Positions 43,609-55,187 are shown, counted from the stretch's first letter. The stretch: 64,000 nucleotides of DNA from Pseudomonadota bacterium (GCA_038533575.1 JBCAYL010000001.1:524226-588225), one strand, 5' to 3'. Notes: generated by a model from the sequence alone, not told the origin. Numbers and translations are program-made.

Positions 43609-44262
43609 TTGAGCGCTGGGGGGCGCGCCGCAGCGGGGCTCTCCGCGACTGCGCTTTCCGTCACGGGGCTCGGCATAGGCCGTGCGGGCCAGCCACTCCT
43701 GAGCGGGGTCACTTTTGATGTGCCCGCCGGCACGGCGCTCTCGCTCCACGGGGCGAACGGGCTGGGCAAGACGACGCTCTTGAGGACACTCGCGGGCCTC
43801 TGTCCGCCGCTCGCCGGCACGCTCCGCCATGACCCCGAGACGGTGGCCTATGCCGCCCATGCCGACGGTCTGAAGGCCACGCTCACGGTCGCTGAAACGC
43901 TCTCCTTCTGGGCCCGGGTCAACGGCACGGCGCGCGTGCCCGAGGCGCTCGTGGCTTACGGGCTCACGGCGCTGGCCGACCGGCCCGGTGCCGCGCTCTC
44001 CGCCGGGCAGCGGCGGCGCTGCGCGCTGGCGCGGCTCGTCGTGAGCGGGCGGCCGATCTGGCTCCTCGACGAGCCCACCGCCGCTCTCGATGCCGAGGGC
44101 CAGGGACAGCTCGCCGACGCGCTCGAGGCGCATCTTGCAAAGGGCGGAAGCGCGCTCCTCGTCACCCATGGGACGCCCCCCATCGATTGCCCGCGCCTCG
44201 ATCTTGGCTCCTTCGCGGCGCGGTCCCCGCGCGCGGGCGCCTTCGCGGAGCCGCTCGAATGA
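43609..44262 (+). CDS. ccmA: Heme ABC exporter ATP-binding protein CcmA
   Basis: ATPase of the CcmABCD system that releases holo-CcmE, 217 residues. Walker A is GANGLGKTT, the signature is LSAGQRRRCALARL and Walker B IWLLDEPTAALD. I chose the TTG at 43609, which lies behind GGGAGGGGCGG; no ATG or GTG gives a full-length protein, and in-frame sequence further upstream belongs to the secF shadow. The gene overlaps ccmB by 4 bp (ATGA). A 15-codon open frame with ATG at 43565 lies in front and ends in a TGA that overlaps the TTG, so it might couple translation. Confidence 0.9.
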   Translation: MSAGGRAAAGLSATALSVTGLGIGRAGQPLLSGVTFDVPAGTALSLHGANGLGKTTLLRTLAGLCPPLAGTLRHDPETVAYAAHADGLKATLTVAETLSFWARVNGTARVPEALVAYGLTALADRPGAALSAGQRRRCALARLVVSGRPIWLLDEPTAALDAEGQGQLADALEAHLAKGGSALLVTHGTPPIDCPRLDLGSFAARSPRAGAFAEPLE

Positions 44263-44912
44263 TCGCGCTGCTCCTGCGTGATCTGGCGCTGGCGCTGCGC
44301 TCGGGCGGGGGCTTCGGTCTCGGGCTCGCGTTCTTTCTGATCGTGATCGTCCTCGTGCCCTTCGCCGTTGGGCCCGAGCGCACGGGGCTGGCCACGATAG
44401 CCCCCGGGGTCCTCTGGCTCGCGGCGCTTCTGGCCACGCTGCTGACGCTCGACCGGCTCTTCGCGCTCGATGCCGAGGATGGCAGTCTCGAGCAGCTTGT
44501 CCTCGCGCTTCCAGCGGAGGCGATCTTCTTTGCCAAGGCGCTGGCGCATTGGCTCACGACGGGCGCTGTCCTCGCTGTGCTCGGCCCGCCCCTGGGGATC
44601 CTCCTGGCGCTGCCACCGGGGGGCATGGTGCCGCTTTTCCTCGCACTGGCCGTTGGCACACCGGCCCTCAGCTTCATCGGGGCCTTCGGCGCGGCGCTCA
44701 CCGTCTCGGTCAAGCGCGGCGGGCTTCTTCTATCGCTTCTCGTCCTGCCGCTCTACGTGCCGACCCTCATTTTCGGCGCGGAGGTGGCGCGGCGCGGGGC
44801 ACAGGCGCTGGCCTACGACGCGCCGCTCGCGCTGCTCGGCGCTACGAGCCTCGGCGCGGTGGCGCTTTTGCCTTTCGCGGGCGCTGCGGCATTGCGCGCC
44901 TCCCTGCGCTAG
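44259..44912 (+). CDS. ccmB: Heme exporter membrane protein CcmB
   Basis: Membrane subunit of the CcmAB transporter, 217 residues, six hydrophobic segments. LLRDLALALRSGGGFGLGLAFFLIVI and LFALDAEDGSLEQLVLAPA-type sequence (about 70-85) are the family blocks, as is SVKRGGLLLSLLVLPLYVPTLIFG. The ATG at 44259 overlaps the ccmA stop. It forms a coupled run with ccmA and is followed by ccmC after 12 bp. Confidence 0.94.
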   Translation: MIALLLRDLALALRSGGGFGLGLAFFLIVIVLVPFAVGPERTGLATIAPGVLWLAALLATLLTLDRLFALDAEDGSLEQLVLALPAEAIFFAKALAHWLTTGAVLAVLGPPLGILLALPPGGMVPLFLALAVGTPALSFIGAFGAALTVSVKRGGLLLSLLVLPLYVPTLIFGAEVARRGAQALAYDAPLALLGATSLGAVALLPFAGAAALRASLR

Positions 44913-44924
44913 GCCTTTTGAACC

Positions 44925-45683
44925 ATGGGCCGAGACGCTAAATCCCTTCCGATGGTCAATCTCTGGCAATACGCCAATCCCCGGAAGTTCATGGGGTGGA
45001 CCGGGGTCGCGCTGCCGTGGCTCTGGGCGCTGGGCGTGGGGCTCACCCTGCTCGGCGTGGGCTGGGGCTTCTTCTTCACCGGCGACGATTTCCGCATGGG
45101 ATCGACGGTGAAGATCCTCTACATCCACGTGCCGTCCGCACTAATGGCGATCAACGGCTATTTCCTCATGTTCGCCTGCGCACTGCTTTGGCTCATCCGG
45201 CGCCAGCCCGTGAGCGCGCTCGTGGGCCGCGCGGCGGCGCCCGTGGGGCTCGTGATGACGCTCATCGGGCTTCTCACCGGCGCCATCTGGGGCCAGCCCA
45301 TGTGGGGGACATGGTGGGCCTGGGATCCGCGGCTCACCTCATTTCTCATCCTCGCGCTCTTCTATCTCGGCTACATCGCGCTCTGGGAGGCGATCTCGGA
45401 TCCCGAGCTTGCCGCCGACCTCACGGCGATGCTGGCCATCGTGGGCTCGGTCTTCGCCGTGCTTTCGCGCTACGCCGCGCGGTTCTGGAACCAGGGGCTC
45501 CACCAGGGCACGAGCGTGCCGGTGGCCACGGGCGGGCGCACGATCGACGATACGTTCTTTGTCCCGCTCGCGATCGCCATGGCGGGCTTCTTCTTCCTCT
45601 TTCTCGCGCTCACGCTCGTGCGGGCGCGGACGGAGGTGCGGCTGCGCCGGCTCCAGGTGCTCACCGCGCAGGCCTCGGCGTGA
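44925..45683 (+). CDS. ccmC: Heme transporter CcmC
   Basis: Membrane protein that loads heme on CcmE, 252 residues with six helices. The tryptophan-rich WWD domain GQPMWGTWWAWDPRLTSFLIL (shown here only in part) lies near the middle. Conserved histidines occur in KILYIHVPSALMA before it and in NQGLHQGTSV after it, the two axial heme ligands. It overlaps ccmD by 4 bp (GTGA). Confidence 0.95.
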   Translation: MGRDAKSLPMVNLWQYANPRKFMGWTGVALPWLWALGVGLTLLGVGWGFFFTGDDFRMGSTVKILYIHVPSALMAINGYFLMFACALLWLIRRQPVSALVGRAAAPVGLVMTLIGLLTGAIWGQPMWGTWWAWDPRLTSFLILALFYLGYIALWEAISDPELAADLTAMLAIVGSVFAVLSRYAARFWNQGLHQGTSVPVATGGRTIDDTFFVPLAIAMAGFFFLFLALTLVRARTEVRLRRLQVLTAQASA

Positions 45684-45826
45684 CGGCGCTCGGGCAATAT
45701 GCGGGCGAGGTGCTCGCCGCCTACGCAGGCACGCTCGTCCTCCTCGGTGCGATCGTGGGGATCACCGTCGTGCGGGCGCGGCGGGTCAAGCGCCTCCTTG
45801 GGGAGGCGGAGGCGCGCGATGGGTAG
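45680..45826 (+). CDS. ccmD: Heme exporter protein CcmD
   Basis: Very small membrane protein of 48 residues starting with GTG at 45680, overlapping the ccmC stop. One helix (VLAAYAGTLVLLGAIVGITVV) precedes a basic tail (RARRVKRLLGEAEARDG), the standard CcmD layout. It holds the CcmABC complex to CcmE. It overlaps ccmG by 8 bp. Position, size and pattern leave little doubt. Confidence 0.9.
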   Translation: MTALGQYAGEVLAAYAGTLVLLGAIVGITVVRARRVKRLLGEAEARDG

Positions 45827-46346
45827 ATGGCTCGCCTTCCTGCCGCCGATCCTTTTCGTGGCGCTGGCAGCGACCTTCTACATCGGGATGCAGCGAGTGG
45901 ACCCGGACGCGCTGCCCTCCGCGCTCATTGGGCGCGGGGCGCCCGACACGCTGCCGCCGGAGGCGGTGGCTGGTACGGCGCCGCTCGATAGCCTCACCGA
46001 AGGGGAGGTGACGCTGGTGAACTTCTGGGCGAGCTGGTGCCCGCCCTGCCGGGCCGAGCATCCGAACCTCCTCGCGATGGAGGCCGAAGGGCTGCGCATC
46101 GTGGGCGTGAATTTCCGCGATGATCCCGGAGCCGCAGCGCAGTACCTGCGCGATGATGACAATCCCTTCGCGGCCACGAGCGTGGACCCGTCGGGCCGCG
46201 CCTCGCTCGATTGGGGCGTGTCGGCTCCGCCGGAGACCTTCATCCTCGCCCCCGACGGCACCGTGCTCCACCGCTACATCGGCCCCCTCGTGGGCAGCCA
46301 GTACGAGCAGCAATTCCTTCCCGTCCTGCGAGAGGCGCTGAATTAG
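45819..46346 (+). CDS. ccmG: Thiol:disulfide interchange protein CcmG (DsbE)
   Basis: Membrane-tethered periplasmic thioredoxin-like protein of 175 residues that keeps apocytochrome c cysteines reduced. An N-terminal helix (WLAFLPPILFVALAATFYIG) is followed by a thioredoxin fold with active site Cys74-Pro-Pro-Cys77 (NFWASWCPPCRAEHPN), the loop GVNFRDDPGAAAQYL, and VSAPPETFILAPDGTV with the cis-proline. It is the last gene of the ccm run; acnA lies on the other strand 87 bp beyond. Confidence 0.93.
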   Translation: MGRWLAFLPPILFVALAATFYIGMQRVDPDALPSALIGRGAPDTLPPEAVAGTAPLDSLTEGEVTLVNFWASWCPPCRAEHPNLLAMEAEGLRIVGVNFRDDPGAAAQYLRDDDNPFAATSVDPSGRASLDWGVSAPPETFILAPDGTVLHRYIGPLVGSQYEQQFLPVLREALN

Positions 46347-46433
46347 CAGAGCGGACCGGGGCTGTGCCCCAGATCGCGCGTCATTTCCGGAAGCATCCCA
46401 AGGGAGCCACCGGTAGGACGTGTCAGCCCGGGC

Positions 46434-49196
<2,763 letters not shown>

Positions 49197-49612
49197 GGTG
49201 GCCTCCTTGCGTGGTCTGGGAGCTGGGAGTTGCTAGTCAAAGTGTAGGAGTGCGTTGGCGGGTTCAAGAGCGCGGTATGCTATGGCGCACCTTGCGCGAT
49301 GCCAATGGGGCGTTCGCCAGGGGCGAGGGCGCAAAAATGGGCGCGCACCGCATGATCATCGCAGCGGTTGGCGGGAGCGCCGTTGGGGCACGGCGGGCGC
49401 ATCCGCGAAACGACGCCAGCGTGTGGGTGAGCGTCCGGGACGGGCGCGCATTGAGGGGCATCCAAGCGGCGCAGAAAACTGATCCCGTCGCGTGTAGCGC
49501 GGCGGTGCGCGGCCCGTGTGGTCATGTTTCCATGACAATCTCTCTCGTTTCGTTGATTGGCTTCCGTCGAGCGGATCGCCTAGATCATCGTGGTAACCAA
49601 GGGAATCCGACC
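49197..49612. other. 416-bp intergenic region between acnA and the DUF1223 gene
   Basis: This is the only gap above 300 bp. It must hold the divergent promoters of acnA (minus strand) and the DUF1223 gene (plus strand). On the minus strand TTGAAC and TACACT boxes about 45-70 bp upstream of acnA are weak promoter candidates. I see no convincing gene, RNA or repeat; open frames here lack homology and codon bias. Confidence 0.5.
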
Positions 49613-50308
49613 ATGCGAAAGCTCTACGCCATCATCGCTGCGCTCTTCATGTCCTCCGCCCAAGGGGCCGTGGCTGAGAACGTGACCGTGGTCGAGCTTT
49701 ATACCTCGCAGGGCTGTTCGTCCTGCCCGCCGGCTGACGCCATGCTCCATGACATGGCCAAGCAGGACGATATCATCGCCCTCGCGCTGCATGTGGATTA
49801 CTGGGATTACATCGGCTGGAAGGACGAATTCGCCCAGCCGGCCTTCACCGAGCGGCAGAAAGGCTATGCCCGCGCCGCTGGCGCGCGCTCCGTCTACACG
49901 CCGCAGATGATCATCGGCGGGCAGGATCACGTGATCGGCACCCGCCCCAACGAAGTTGCCACGCATCTCGTCAATCATATGGCCAAGCCCGCCCTCGTGG
50001 AGATCGAGACCGAGCGAACGGGCCAGCGCGTGCGCGTGCGGGCAATCCCGGTGACGCGGATTGATGGCGAAGTGGTCGTGCAGGTCGTAACCTACCGCCC
50101 CTCGAGCCGGGTGGAGATCAAGCGGGGCGAGAATGCGGGCCGCACGCTAGATTACGCCAATGTCGTGACGTCCTGGCAGGAAGCGCGGCCCTGGAGCGGG
50201 CGGGGCGAATACACGCTCACCGCGAGCGTGCCAGCCTCCGAGCCTGCCGTGATCATTTTTCAACGTCCGGATCACGGCGAAATAATCGGCGCCGCGCGTC
50301 TGCGCTAG
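49613..50308 (+). CDS. DUF1223 family exported thioredoxin-like protein
   Basis: A 231-residue protein with a signal peptide (MRKLYAIIAALFMSSAQGAVA) and the DUF1223 N-terminal block VTVVELYTSQGCSSCPPADAML, which includes a C-x2-C redox pair (about Cys37 and Cys40). HVDYWDYIGWKDEFA and VYTPQMIIGGQDHVIG are the next conserved parts. The fold is thioredoxin-like, so an exported thiol-disulfide role is likely. The ATG at 49613 was chosen for the signal peptide; the frame is open far upstream but shows no coding signal there. It overlaps the convergent acyltransferase gene by 4 bp. Confidence 0.88.
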   Translation: MRKLYAIIAALFMSSAQGAVAENVTVVELYTSQGCSSCPPADAMLHDMAKQDDIIALALHVDYWDYIGWKDEFAQPAFTERQKGYARAAGARSVYTPQMIIGGQDHVIGTRPNEVATHLVNHMAKPALVEIETERTGQRVRVRAIPVTRIDGEVVVQVVTYRPSSRVEIKRGENAGRTLDYANVVTSWQEARPWSGRGEYTLTASVPASEPAVIIFQRPDHGEIIGAARLR

Positions 50309-51198
50309 GCGGTCTTCGCTTTTTCCCAGCCTTTCCAGCGGCGGTGGATCCACATCCAGTGCCCCGGTGCCTCTTTGACCCGGTCTTCGAGCAGGTCCAC
50401 GAGGGCGCGCATCATATCGCGCGGCGGCCCGTGGGGGATGGGCTCGAGCAGCTCGATCTCGAAACGCGTGGGATCGTCGCTGCGGCGCGTGTTGAAGTAG
50501 GGGATGAGGAGCGCGTCGAACTTGAGCGCGAGTTCGGCGGCCGAAAGCGCGGTCCGCGCCGGCTTGCCCAGGAAATCCATCCAGGCGCCACGATGGAAGA
50601 ACACGTCGTGAAGCAAGAACCCGTGGCCACCCTCCGAGAGGAAGCGGAGGAAGTCCTTCGTACCTTCCTTGCCCTTCGGAAAGACGGGCCCGGAGACTTG
50701 GGCGATGCTCTCCACGTAGTGCGCGTTGAAGTAGGGATTGGCCATGGGCTTGTAGAGGCCGCCGACCTTGAAGCCGCGCTGGTCAAGCGCGATGCGCGTG
50801 GCCTCGTGATTGCCCCAGTGGCCGGAGCTGAAGATGATCGCCCGCCCGGAGGCCAGTGCTGCCTCGGCTGCGGCGAGGCCCGGGCCGGTGATCTCGTGCT
50901 CGGCGATGCGGGCGCGGAACTCGTCGTGGGAATAATTCTCCATCACCGTGCGCCCGAAGCCCTCCAGCACGGCGTCGGCGATGGCTGCGCGCTCCGCGGC
51001 GGTGCGGTCAGGATAGATCAACTCGAGATTGGCGAGGGCGCGCTTGCGGTAGCCCACGGCGGGCCCGATGAGCCTGCGGCAAGTCCAGGCCATGGTGGCC
51101 ATGCGCTGGTCGTAGGGAAGAATACGCAGCGCGCCGATGACGCTCCGAAAGAGCGCATTCTCGAGCCAGAGGCTGAGCTGAAGCGGGCGGTCGGCCAT
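50305..51198 (-). CDS. Lysophospholipid/lipid A acyltransferase (LpxL/HtrB family)
   Basis: Inner-membrane acyltransferase of 297 residues. The catalytic H-x4-E motif is His127 to Glu132 in SSGHWGNHEATR. Other family blocks are YRKRALANLELIYPD (50-64) and the late FLLHDVFFHRGAWMDFLGKPART with the aspartate-rich loop typical of lauroyl acyltransferases. It probably adds a secondary acyl chain to lipid A. The ATG at 51198 gives the normal N-terminus; a longer frame runs into the next gene. A small TPR gene lies upstream on the same strand. Confidence 0.88.
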   Translation of the reverse strand: MADRPLQLSLWLENALFRSVIGALRILPYDQRMATMAWTCRRLIGPAVGYRKRALANLELIYPDRTAAERAAIADAVLEGFGRTVMENYSHDEFRARIAEHEITGPGLAAAEAALASGRAIIFSSGHWGNHEATRIALDQRGFKVGGLYKPMANPYFNAHYVESIAQVSGPVFPKGKEGTKDFLRFLSEGGHGFLLHDVFFHRGAWMDFLGKPARTALSAAELALKFDALLIPYFNTRRSDDPTRFEIELLEPIPHGPPRDMMRALVDLLEDRVKEAPGHWMWIHRRWKGWEKAKTA

Positions 51199-51262
51199 GG
51201 ACGTAGAAAAGGCCCCTTGATCGGAGCCCTTTGCATAGGCGCTCGGCGCCCGCCCGTAAAGC

Positions 51263-51817
51263 TCAGTAGCTTTCGCCGCGGCCCGTTTCGATGGCCCAGG
51301 CGAGCGATTTCTCGGGCCAGCTTTCGCGGCCTCGGCGGGCGCGGATCTCTGTGAGCTGGAGGCGCGCCATGTCCATCGCGCCGATCTCCACGTAGTGCTG
51401 GCCCATGTAGGAGCGGGCGAGGAGGTTGTCGGGGTTTGCCGCGAGCGCGCTGTAATAGGCGGCCATGGCGCGGTCGCTCTGGCCGAGCTTGCGATGGGTG
51501 AAGCCCCAGTAGGTCTGCGTCCGGTCATCGGCCTGATCCATGGTCGCGAGGATCATCTGCGCGTCTTCATAACGCTCCGCGTAAGCGAGTTCGCGGACGA
51601 GAGCGTAGGCGCGCTCCTGGTCGAACTGCGGCGCGGCGTTCGAATCCTGCTGGATCGCGACGCAGGCCTGCGCGTCCTCGTCATAGACCTGGCCCTCGGC
51701 GCATTGCGTCGTGGTCTCCGTGGGAGTGGGCGGCGTGGTGCTCATGCCACCGGCCGCGAAGGCGAGGCCGGGCAGGGCGGCGGCGAAGGCAAGGGTGAGA
51801 ACGAGGGGTCGGGTCAT
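51263..51817 (-). CDS. Exported tetratricopeptide-repeat protein
   Basis: A 184-residue protein with a signal peptide (TRPLVLTLAFAAALPGLAFA), a Thr/Pro-rich spacer and two TPR-like units, of which SDRAMAAYYSALAANPDNLLARSYMGQHYVE is clear. Cys39 and Cys52 in QCAEGQVYDEDAQACVAI may be disulfide-linked in the periplasm. It precedes the acyltransferase gene by 64 bp on the same strand. It could assist envelope assembly, but no specific role can be read. Confidence 0.75.
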   Translation of the reverse strand: MTRPLVLTLAFAAALPGLAFAAGGMSTTPPTPTETTTQCAEGQVYDEDAQACVAIQQDSNAAPQFDQERAYALVRELAYAERYEDAQMILATMDQADDRTQTYWGFTHRKLGQSDRAMAAYYSALAANPDNLLARSYMGQHYVEIGAMDMARLQLTEIRARRGRESWPEKSLAWAIETGRGESY

Positions 51818-51960
51818 GGTGGCTCCTAGTAGGACGGCGGGCTGTGCTCGCCTTGCGTAGGAAATAGCCCCCGCCGCGGGAAGGAAAATGAAAGCTCCGT
51901 GACAGATTGCATCCGCGGCACCAGCACGCGCGATGCCGTCCTAACGCATCGCCGCCGCGC

Positions 51961-52398
51961 TCAGGATCCGAAAACGGGACGGGCCGTCCCAGCATCGTCG
52001 AGCGCCACGAAGACGAAATCCGCGTCCGTCACTTTCCGCCCGGCCGACGCGTATCGCGGCCGCGCCCAGGCATCGACATGGATCGCCATGGAGGTCCGCC
52101 CGACCTTTCGCAGCGTGGCGTAGAGCGTGACCTCGTCGCCGACCTTGACCGGGTGGTGGAACTGGATCGCCTCCACCGACACGGTCGCGCAGCGCCCGCC
52201 GGCCACGCGGGCGGCGATATTGCCCGCGGCGAGGTCCATCTGGGACATGAGCCAGCCGCCGAAGATGTCGCCCGAGGGATTGGTGTCGGCGGGCATGGCG
52301 ATCGTGCGGATCACGACGACGCCGTCGTCCTGCTGACGCCCGTGCTCGGATAGCGCCTTGCCGCGGGAGAGCGCCTCCTCCGGGGTCAGGTGGCTCAC
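51961..52398 (-). CDS. Acyl-CoA thioesterase, hotdog fold (YciA-like)
   Basis: A 145-residue hotdog-fold protein. NPSGDIFGGWLMSQMDLAAG (about 41-60) carries the catalytic Asp and Gly loop, and VEAIQFHHPVKVGDEVTLYATL is the next strand block. It hydrolyses acyl-CoA thioesters, often broad in range. The start is a GTG at 52398, two bases past the purB stop; the longer frame begins inside purB. The close spacing implies transcription with purB. Confidence 0.85.
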   Translation of the reverse strand: MSHLTPEEALSRGKALSEHGRQQDDGVVVIRTIAMPADTNPSGDIFGGWLMSQMDLAAGNIAARVAGGRCATVSVEAIQFHHPVKVGDEVTLYATLRKVGRTSMAIHVDAWARPRYASAGRKVTDADFVFVALDDAGTARPVFGS

Positions 52399-52399
52399 C

Positions 52400-53707
52400 T
52401 CACGCCGCCCCGAAGACGCGGGCGAAGATCGTGTCGACATGCTTGGTGTGGTAGGCGAGGTCGAATTTCTCCTCGATCTCTGCCACGCTCAGGGCTGCCG
52501 TCACCTCCGTGTCGCCCTTCAGCTCGGTCAGGAAATCGGCGCCCTCTTCCCAGACCTTCATCGCGTTGCGCTGGACGAGGCGGTAGGCATCCTCCCGGCT
52601 CACGCCCGCCTGCGTGAGCGCCAGCAGCACGCGCTGGGAATGCACGAGGCCGCGGAACTTGTTCATGTTGGCCAGCATGGTGTCGGGGTAGATGACGAGC
52701 TTGTCGATGACGCCTGTGAGCCGTGCCAGCGCGAAATCGAGGGTGACGGTCGTGTCCGGCCCGATATTGCGCTCCACCGAGGAGTGCGAGATATCGCGCT
52801 CGTGCCAGAGCGCCACGTTTTCCATCGCGGGCACCACGGCCATGCGGACGAGCCGCGCGAGGCCTGTGAGGTTTTCGGTCAGCACCGGGTTCCTTTTGTG
52901 CGGCATGGCGCTCGAGCCTTTCTGGCCCTTGGAGAAGAACTCCTCGGCCTCGAGCACCTCGGTGCGCTGCATGTGGCGGATCTCGGTGGCGATGTTCTCG
53001 ATCGAGGAGGCCACGACGCCCAGCGTGGCGAAGAACATGGCGTGCCGGTCGCGGGGGATGACCTGCGTCGAGATGGGCTCGGGCCTGAGGCCGAGCTTCT
53101 CGCAGACATGGGCCTCCACGGCGGGGTCGATATTGGCGAAGGTGCCCACCGCGCCCGATATCGCGCCTGTTGCGATCTCGAAGCGCGCCTTTTCGAGCCT
53201 GTTCCGGTTGCGCTCCATCTCCGCGTAAAAGCGCGCGAAGGTGAGGCCCATCGTGACGGGTTCGGCGTGAATCCCGTGGGAGCGTCCGATGCGCACGGTC
53301 ATCTTATGCTCCATCGCGCGGCGCTTCAGCGCGGCGAGGAGCGCGTCCATGTCGGCAAGCAGGATGTCGGCGGCGCGCACGAGCTGGATGTTGAACGTCG
53401 TGTCGAGGACGTCGGAGCTCGTCATCCCCTGGTGGACGAAGCGCGCCTCGTCATTGCCGATGATCTCGGCCAGATGCGTGAGAAAAGCGATGACATCGTG
53501 CTTCGTGACGGCCTCGATCTCATCGATCCGCGCTACGTCGAACTCCGCGTCCTTGGCTTTCCACACCGCCGCCGCGTTCTCCTTGGGGATCACGCCCAGC
53601 GCGGCCTGCGCGTCGCAGGCATGGGCCTCGATTTCGTACCAGATGCGAAACTTTGTCTCGGGGCTCCAGATGGCGACCATGTCGGGGCGGGAGTAGCGTG
53701 GGATCAT
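52400..53707 (-). CDS. purB: Adenylosuccinate lyase
   Basis: Purine synthesis enzyme of 435 residues that cleaves SAICAR and adenylosuccinate. The family signature GSSAMPHKRNPVLTENLTG (about 260-278) contains the mobile catalytic loop. Other conserved blocks are MIPRYSRPDMVAIWSPETKF at the N-terminus, FVHQGMTSSDVLDTTFNIQL and RSHGIHAEPVTMG with catalytic histidines. The ATG at 53707 is the standard start; the frame remains open to 53887 without conserved sequence. The thioesterase gene follows at once. Confidence 0.97.
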   Translation of the reverse strand: MIPRYSRPDMVAIWSPETKFRIWYEIEAHACDAQAALGVIPKENAAAVWKAKDAEFDVARIDEIEAVTKHDVIAFLTHLAEIIGNDEARFVHQGMTSSDVLDTTFNIQLVRAADILLADMDALLAALKRRAMEHKMTVRIGRSHGIHAEPVTMGLTFARFYAEMERNRNRLEKARFEIATGAISGAVGTFANIDPAVEAHVCEKLGLRPEPISTQVIPRDRHAMFFATLGVVASSIENIATEIRHMQRTEVLEAEEFFSKGQKGSSAMPHKRNPVLTENLTGLARLVRMAVVPAMENVALWHERDISHSSVERNIGPDTTVTLDFALARLTGVIDKLVIYPDTMLANMNKFRGLVHSQRVLLALTQAGVSREDAYRLVQRNAMKVWEEGADFLTELKGDTEVTAALSVAEIEEKFDLAYHTKHVDTIFARVFGAA

Positions 53708-53777
53708 GGAGAAGCCTTTTCTGGACGATGCGCGCGCGTCGTTTAGGTCACGGCCCTCGAAGACACAAGGAACGCCC

Positions 53778-54107
53778 ATGCGCCCCATCGCCGTCCTGGC
53801 CCTTCTGCCCACGCTGGCCTGCGCCGAGGAGTTTTCGACGCTGAGCGGCGCGGAGATCTCAGCGGCCCTCACCGGGGTCACGCTCACCTACGAAGACGGC
53901 GCGGTGCAGACCTTCTACGCCTCGGGCCGCACGCTCTACGACAACGGGCGCCCGAGCTGGGGAACATGGGCCGTGCGGGGCGATGAGTACTGCTCGCAAT
54001 GGCCGCCCGCCGACGGCTGGGCCTGCTATGCCATGGATGGCGCGGGCGAGGTGCTGCGCTTCATAGGCGAGAGCGGGGATGTGAGCGCCGGGGAGATCGC
54101 CCGATGA
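53778..54107 (+). CDS. Small exported protein of unknown function
   Basis: A 109-residue protein with a signal peptide (RPIAVLALLPTLACA) and a compact domain: LSGAEISAALTGVTLTYEDG, QTFYASGRTLYDNGRPSWGTWAV and EYCSQWPPADGWACYAMD, with two cysteines likely to form a disulfide. The pattern with G-x-x-S-W-G-x-W and Y-C-S-x-W resembles small periplasmic proteins common in Rhodobacterales, but I do not recall a name. It overlaps the next gene by 4 bp (ATGA). The ATG was picked for the signal peptide; an upstream ATG at 53706 overlaps purB. Confidence 0.7.
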   Translation: MRPIAVLALLPTLACAEEFSTLSGAEISAALTGVTLTYEDGAVQTFYASGRTLYDNGRPSWGTWAVRGDEYCSQWPPADGWACYAMDGAGEVLRFIGESGDVSAGEIAR

Positions 54108-54526
54108 GCGCCCTCGAACACGCCGATTTCAAGCGCGTCTGGCTCCTGAAACGGGAGATCGTCCACAAGGCCGAGCCGCCGAACCGATTTGAGGGGCTCG
54201 CGCGGATCACCCGCCGCTGGACCTATCTCGAATGGGGCAATCTCGAGGTGCGCGGACGCGATTATACCGCCGGTCGGCGCTATTGGTGGAAGCCCATGGA
54301 GGGCGGTTTCGATGTCTGCTTCGAGGATGGCGAGCCCTTCCACAAGTTCACCTTCGACCGTCCCTCCGCGCGCCACGACTGCGACCCCGACACCTACCTC
54401 GTGCGCTACGACTTCAGCGAATGGCCCACCTGGCGCTGCACGTGGGAGGTCTCCGGCCCTCGCAAGGACTACAAGATGTCCTCCACCTATGCGCCCTTCT
54501 CGGCGATGAACTCGCTCAAGATGTGA
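54104..54526 (+). CDS. DUF6314-like small protein
   Basis: A 140-residue cytosolic protein rich in Trp, Arg and Tyr. It has FEGLARITRRWTYLEWGNLEVRG near the start, RRYWWKPMEGGFDVCFEDGEPFHKF and a late HDCDPDTYLVRYDFSEWPTW block with WEVSGPRKDYKMSSTY. This pattern matches the DUF6314 family as I remember it. The function is unknown. Its start overlaps the stop of the preceding exported protein, so the two are translationally coupled. Confidence 0.7.
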   Translation: MSALEHADFKRVWLLKREIVHKAEPPNRFEGLARITRRWTYLEWGNLEVRGRDYTAGRRYWWKPMEGGFDVCFEDGEPFHKFTFDRPSARHDCDPDTYLVRYDFSEWPTWRCTWEVSGPRKDYKMSSTYAPFSAMNSLKM

Positions 54527-54590
54527 GCGCGCCCTTGCAGCGGCGCGCACCATGGGGATATTGGCGCTCAAAGTTCTAGAGGAGGGGCCC

Positions 54591-55187
54591 ATGGCCACCA
54601 CATATGACAAAGTCCTGACGGAGGCCGTGGGGCCGAGCGAGGGGGCGGCCAAGCTCATCAAGCAGATCGTGCTCGTGGTGCTCGGCATCGCGGCGCTGGC
54701 GATCCTCGCCAAGGTTAAGGTGCCCATGTGGCCCGTCCCGGTGACGATGGGCACTTTCGCCGTCCTCACCATTGGCGCCGCCTACGGGCCGCGTCTCGGG
54801 TTTGCGACGATCCTCGGCTACATGGTCATCGGCGCGCTGGGCTTTGATGTCTTCGCCTCGTCCTCGGCCGAGAATTTCGGCCTCACCTACATGATGGGCG
54901 GCACGGGCGGCTATCTCGTGGGCTACGTGCTGGCGACGCTGGCACTGGGCTACTTCGCGCGCCTCGGCTGGGATCGCTCCATGCTCAAGATGGCGGCCGC
55001 CATGCTCGTCGGCAATGCGCTCATCTACATCCCTGGCCTCCTCTGGCTGGGGCAGCTCTACGGCTGGGATCAGCCGATCCTTCAGTGGGGCCTCACGCCC
55101 TTCCTCGTCGGAGATGCGCTGAAGCTCGCGCTGGCCGCGCTCCTCGTGCCGGGGCTCTGGAAGCTGATCGGCGACGCGCGCGCCTGA
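54591..55187 (+). CDS. bioY: Biotin transporter BioY
   Basis: Membrane S-component of the biotin uptake system, 198 residues with six helices. Conserved blocks are AKVKVPMWPVPVTMGTFAVL (about 41-60), which includes the BioY PVP-T region, GYMVIGALGFDVFA, and MMGGTGGYLVGYVLATLALGYFA with the binding-pocket glycines. GAGGAGGGG lies just upstream of the ATG at 54591; an ATG at 54552 is a worse start. bioM and bioN are not next to it, so it may work alone or with a distant energy-coupling pair. A terminator follows. Confidence 0.92.
   Translation: MATTYDKVLTEAVGPSEGAAKLIKQIVLVVLGIAALAILAKVKVPMWPVPVTMGTFAVLTIGAAYGPRLGFATILGYMVIGALGFDVFASSSAENFGLTYMMGGTGGYLVGYVLATLALGYFARLGWDRSMLKMAAAMLVGNALIYIPGLLWLGQLYGWDQPILQWGLTPFLVGDALKLALAALLVPGLWKLIGDARA

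Noticed and set aside
46350-46380. Terminator between ccmG and acnA
   Set aside because: GGGGCTGTGCCCC can form a 5-bp stem but no U tract follows on either strand.
49211-49612. N-terminal extension of the DUF1223 protein
   Set aside because: The frame is open upstream, but the lead has no homology-like features and the signal peptide begins at 49613.
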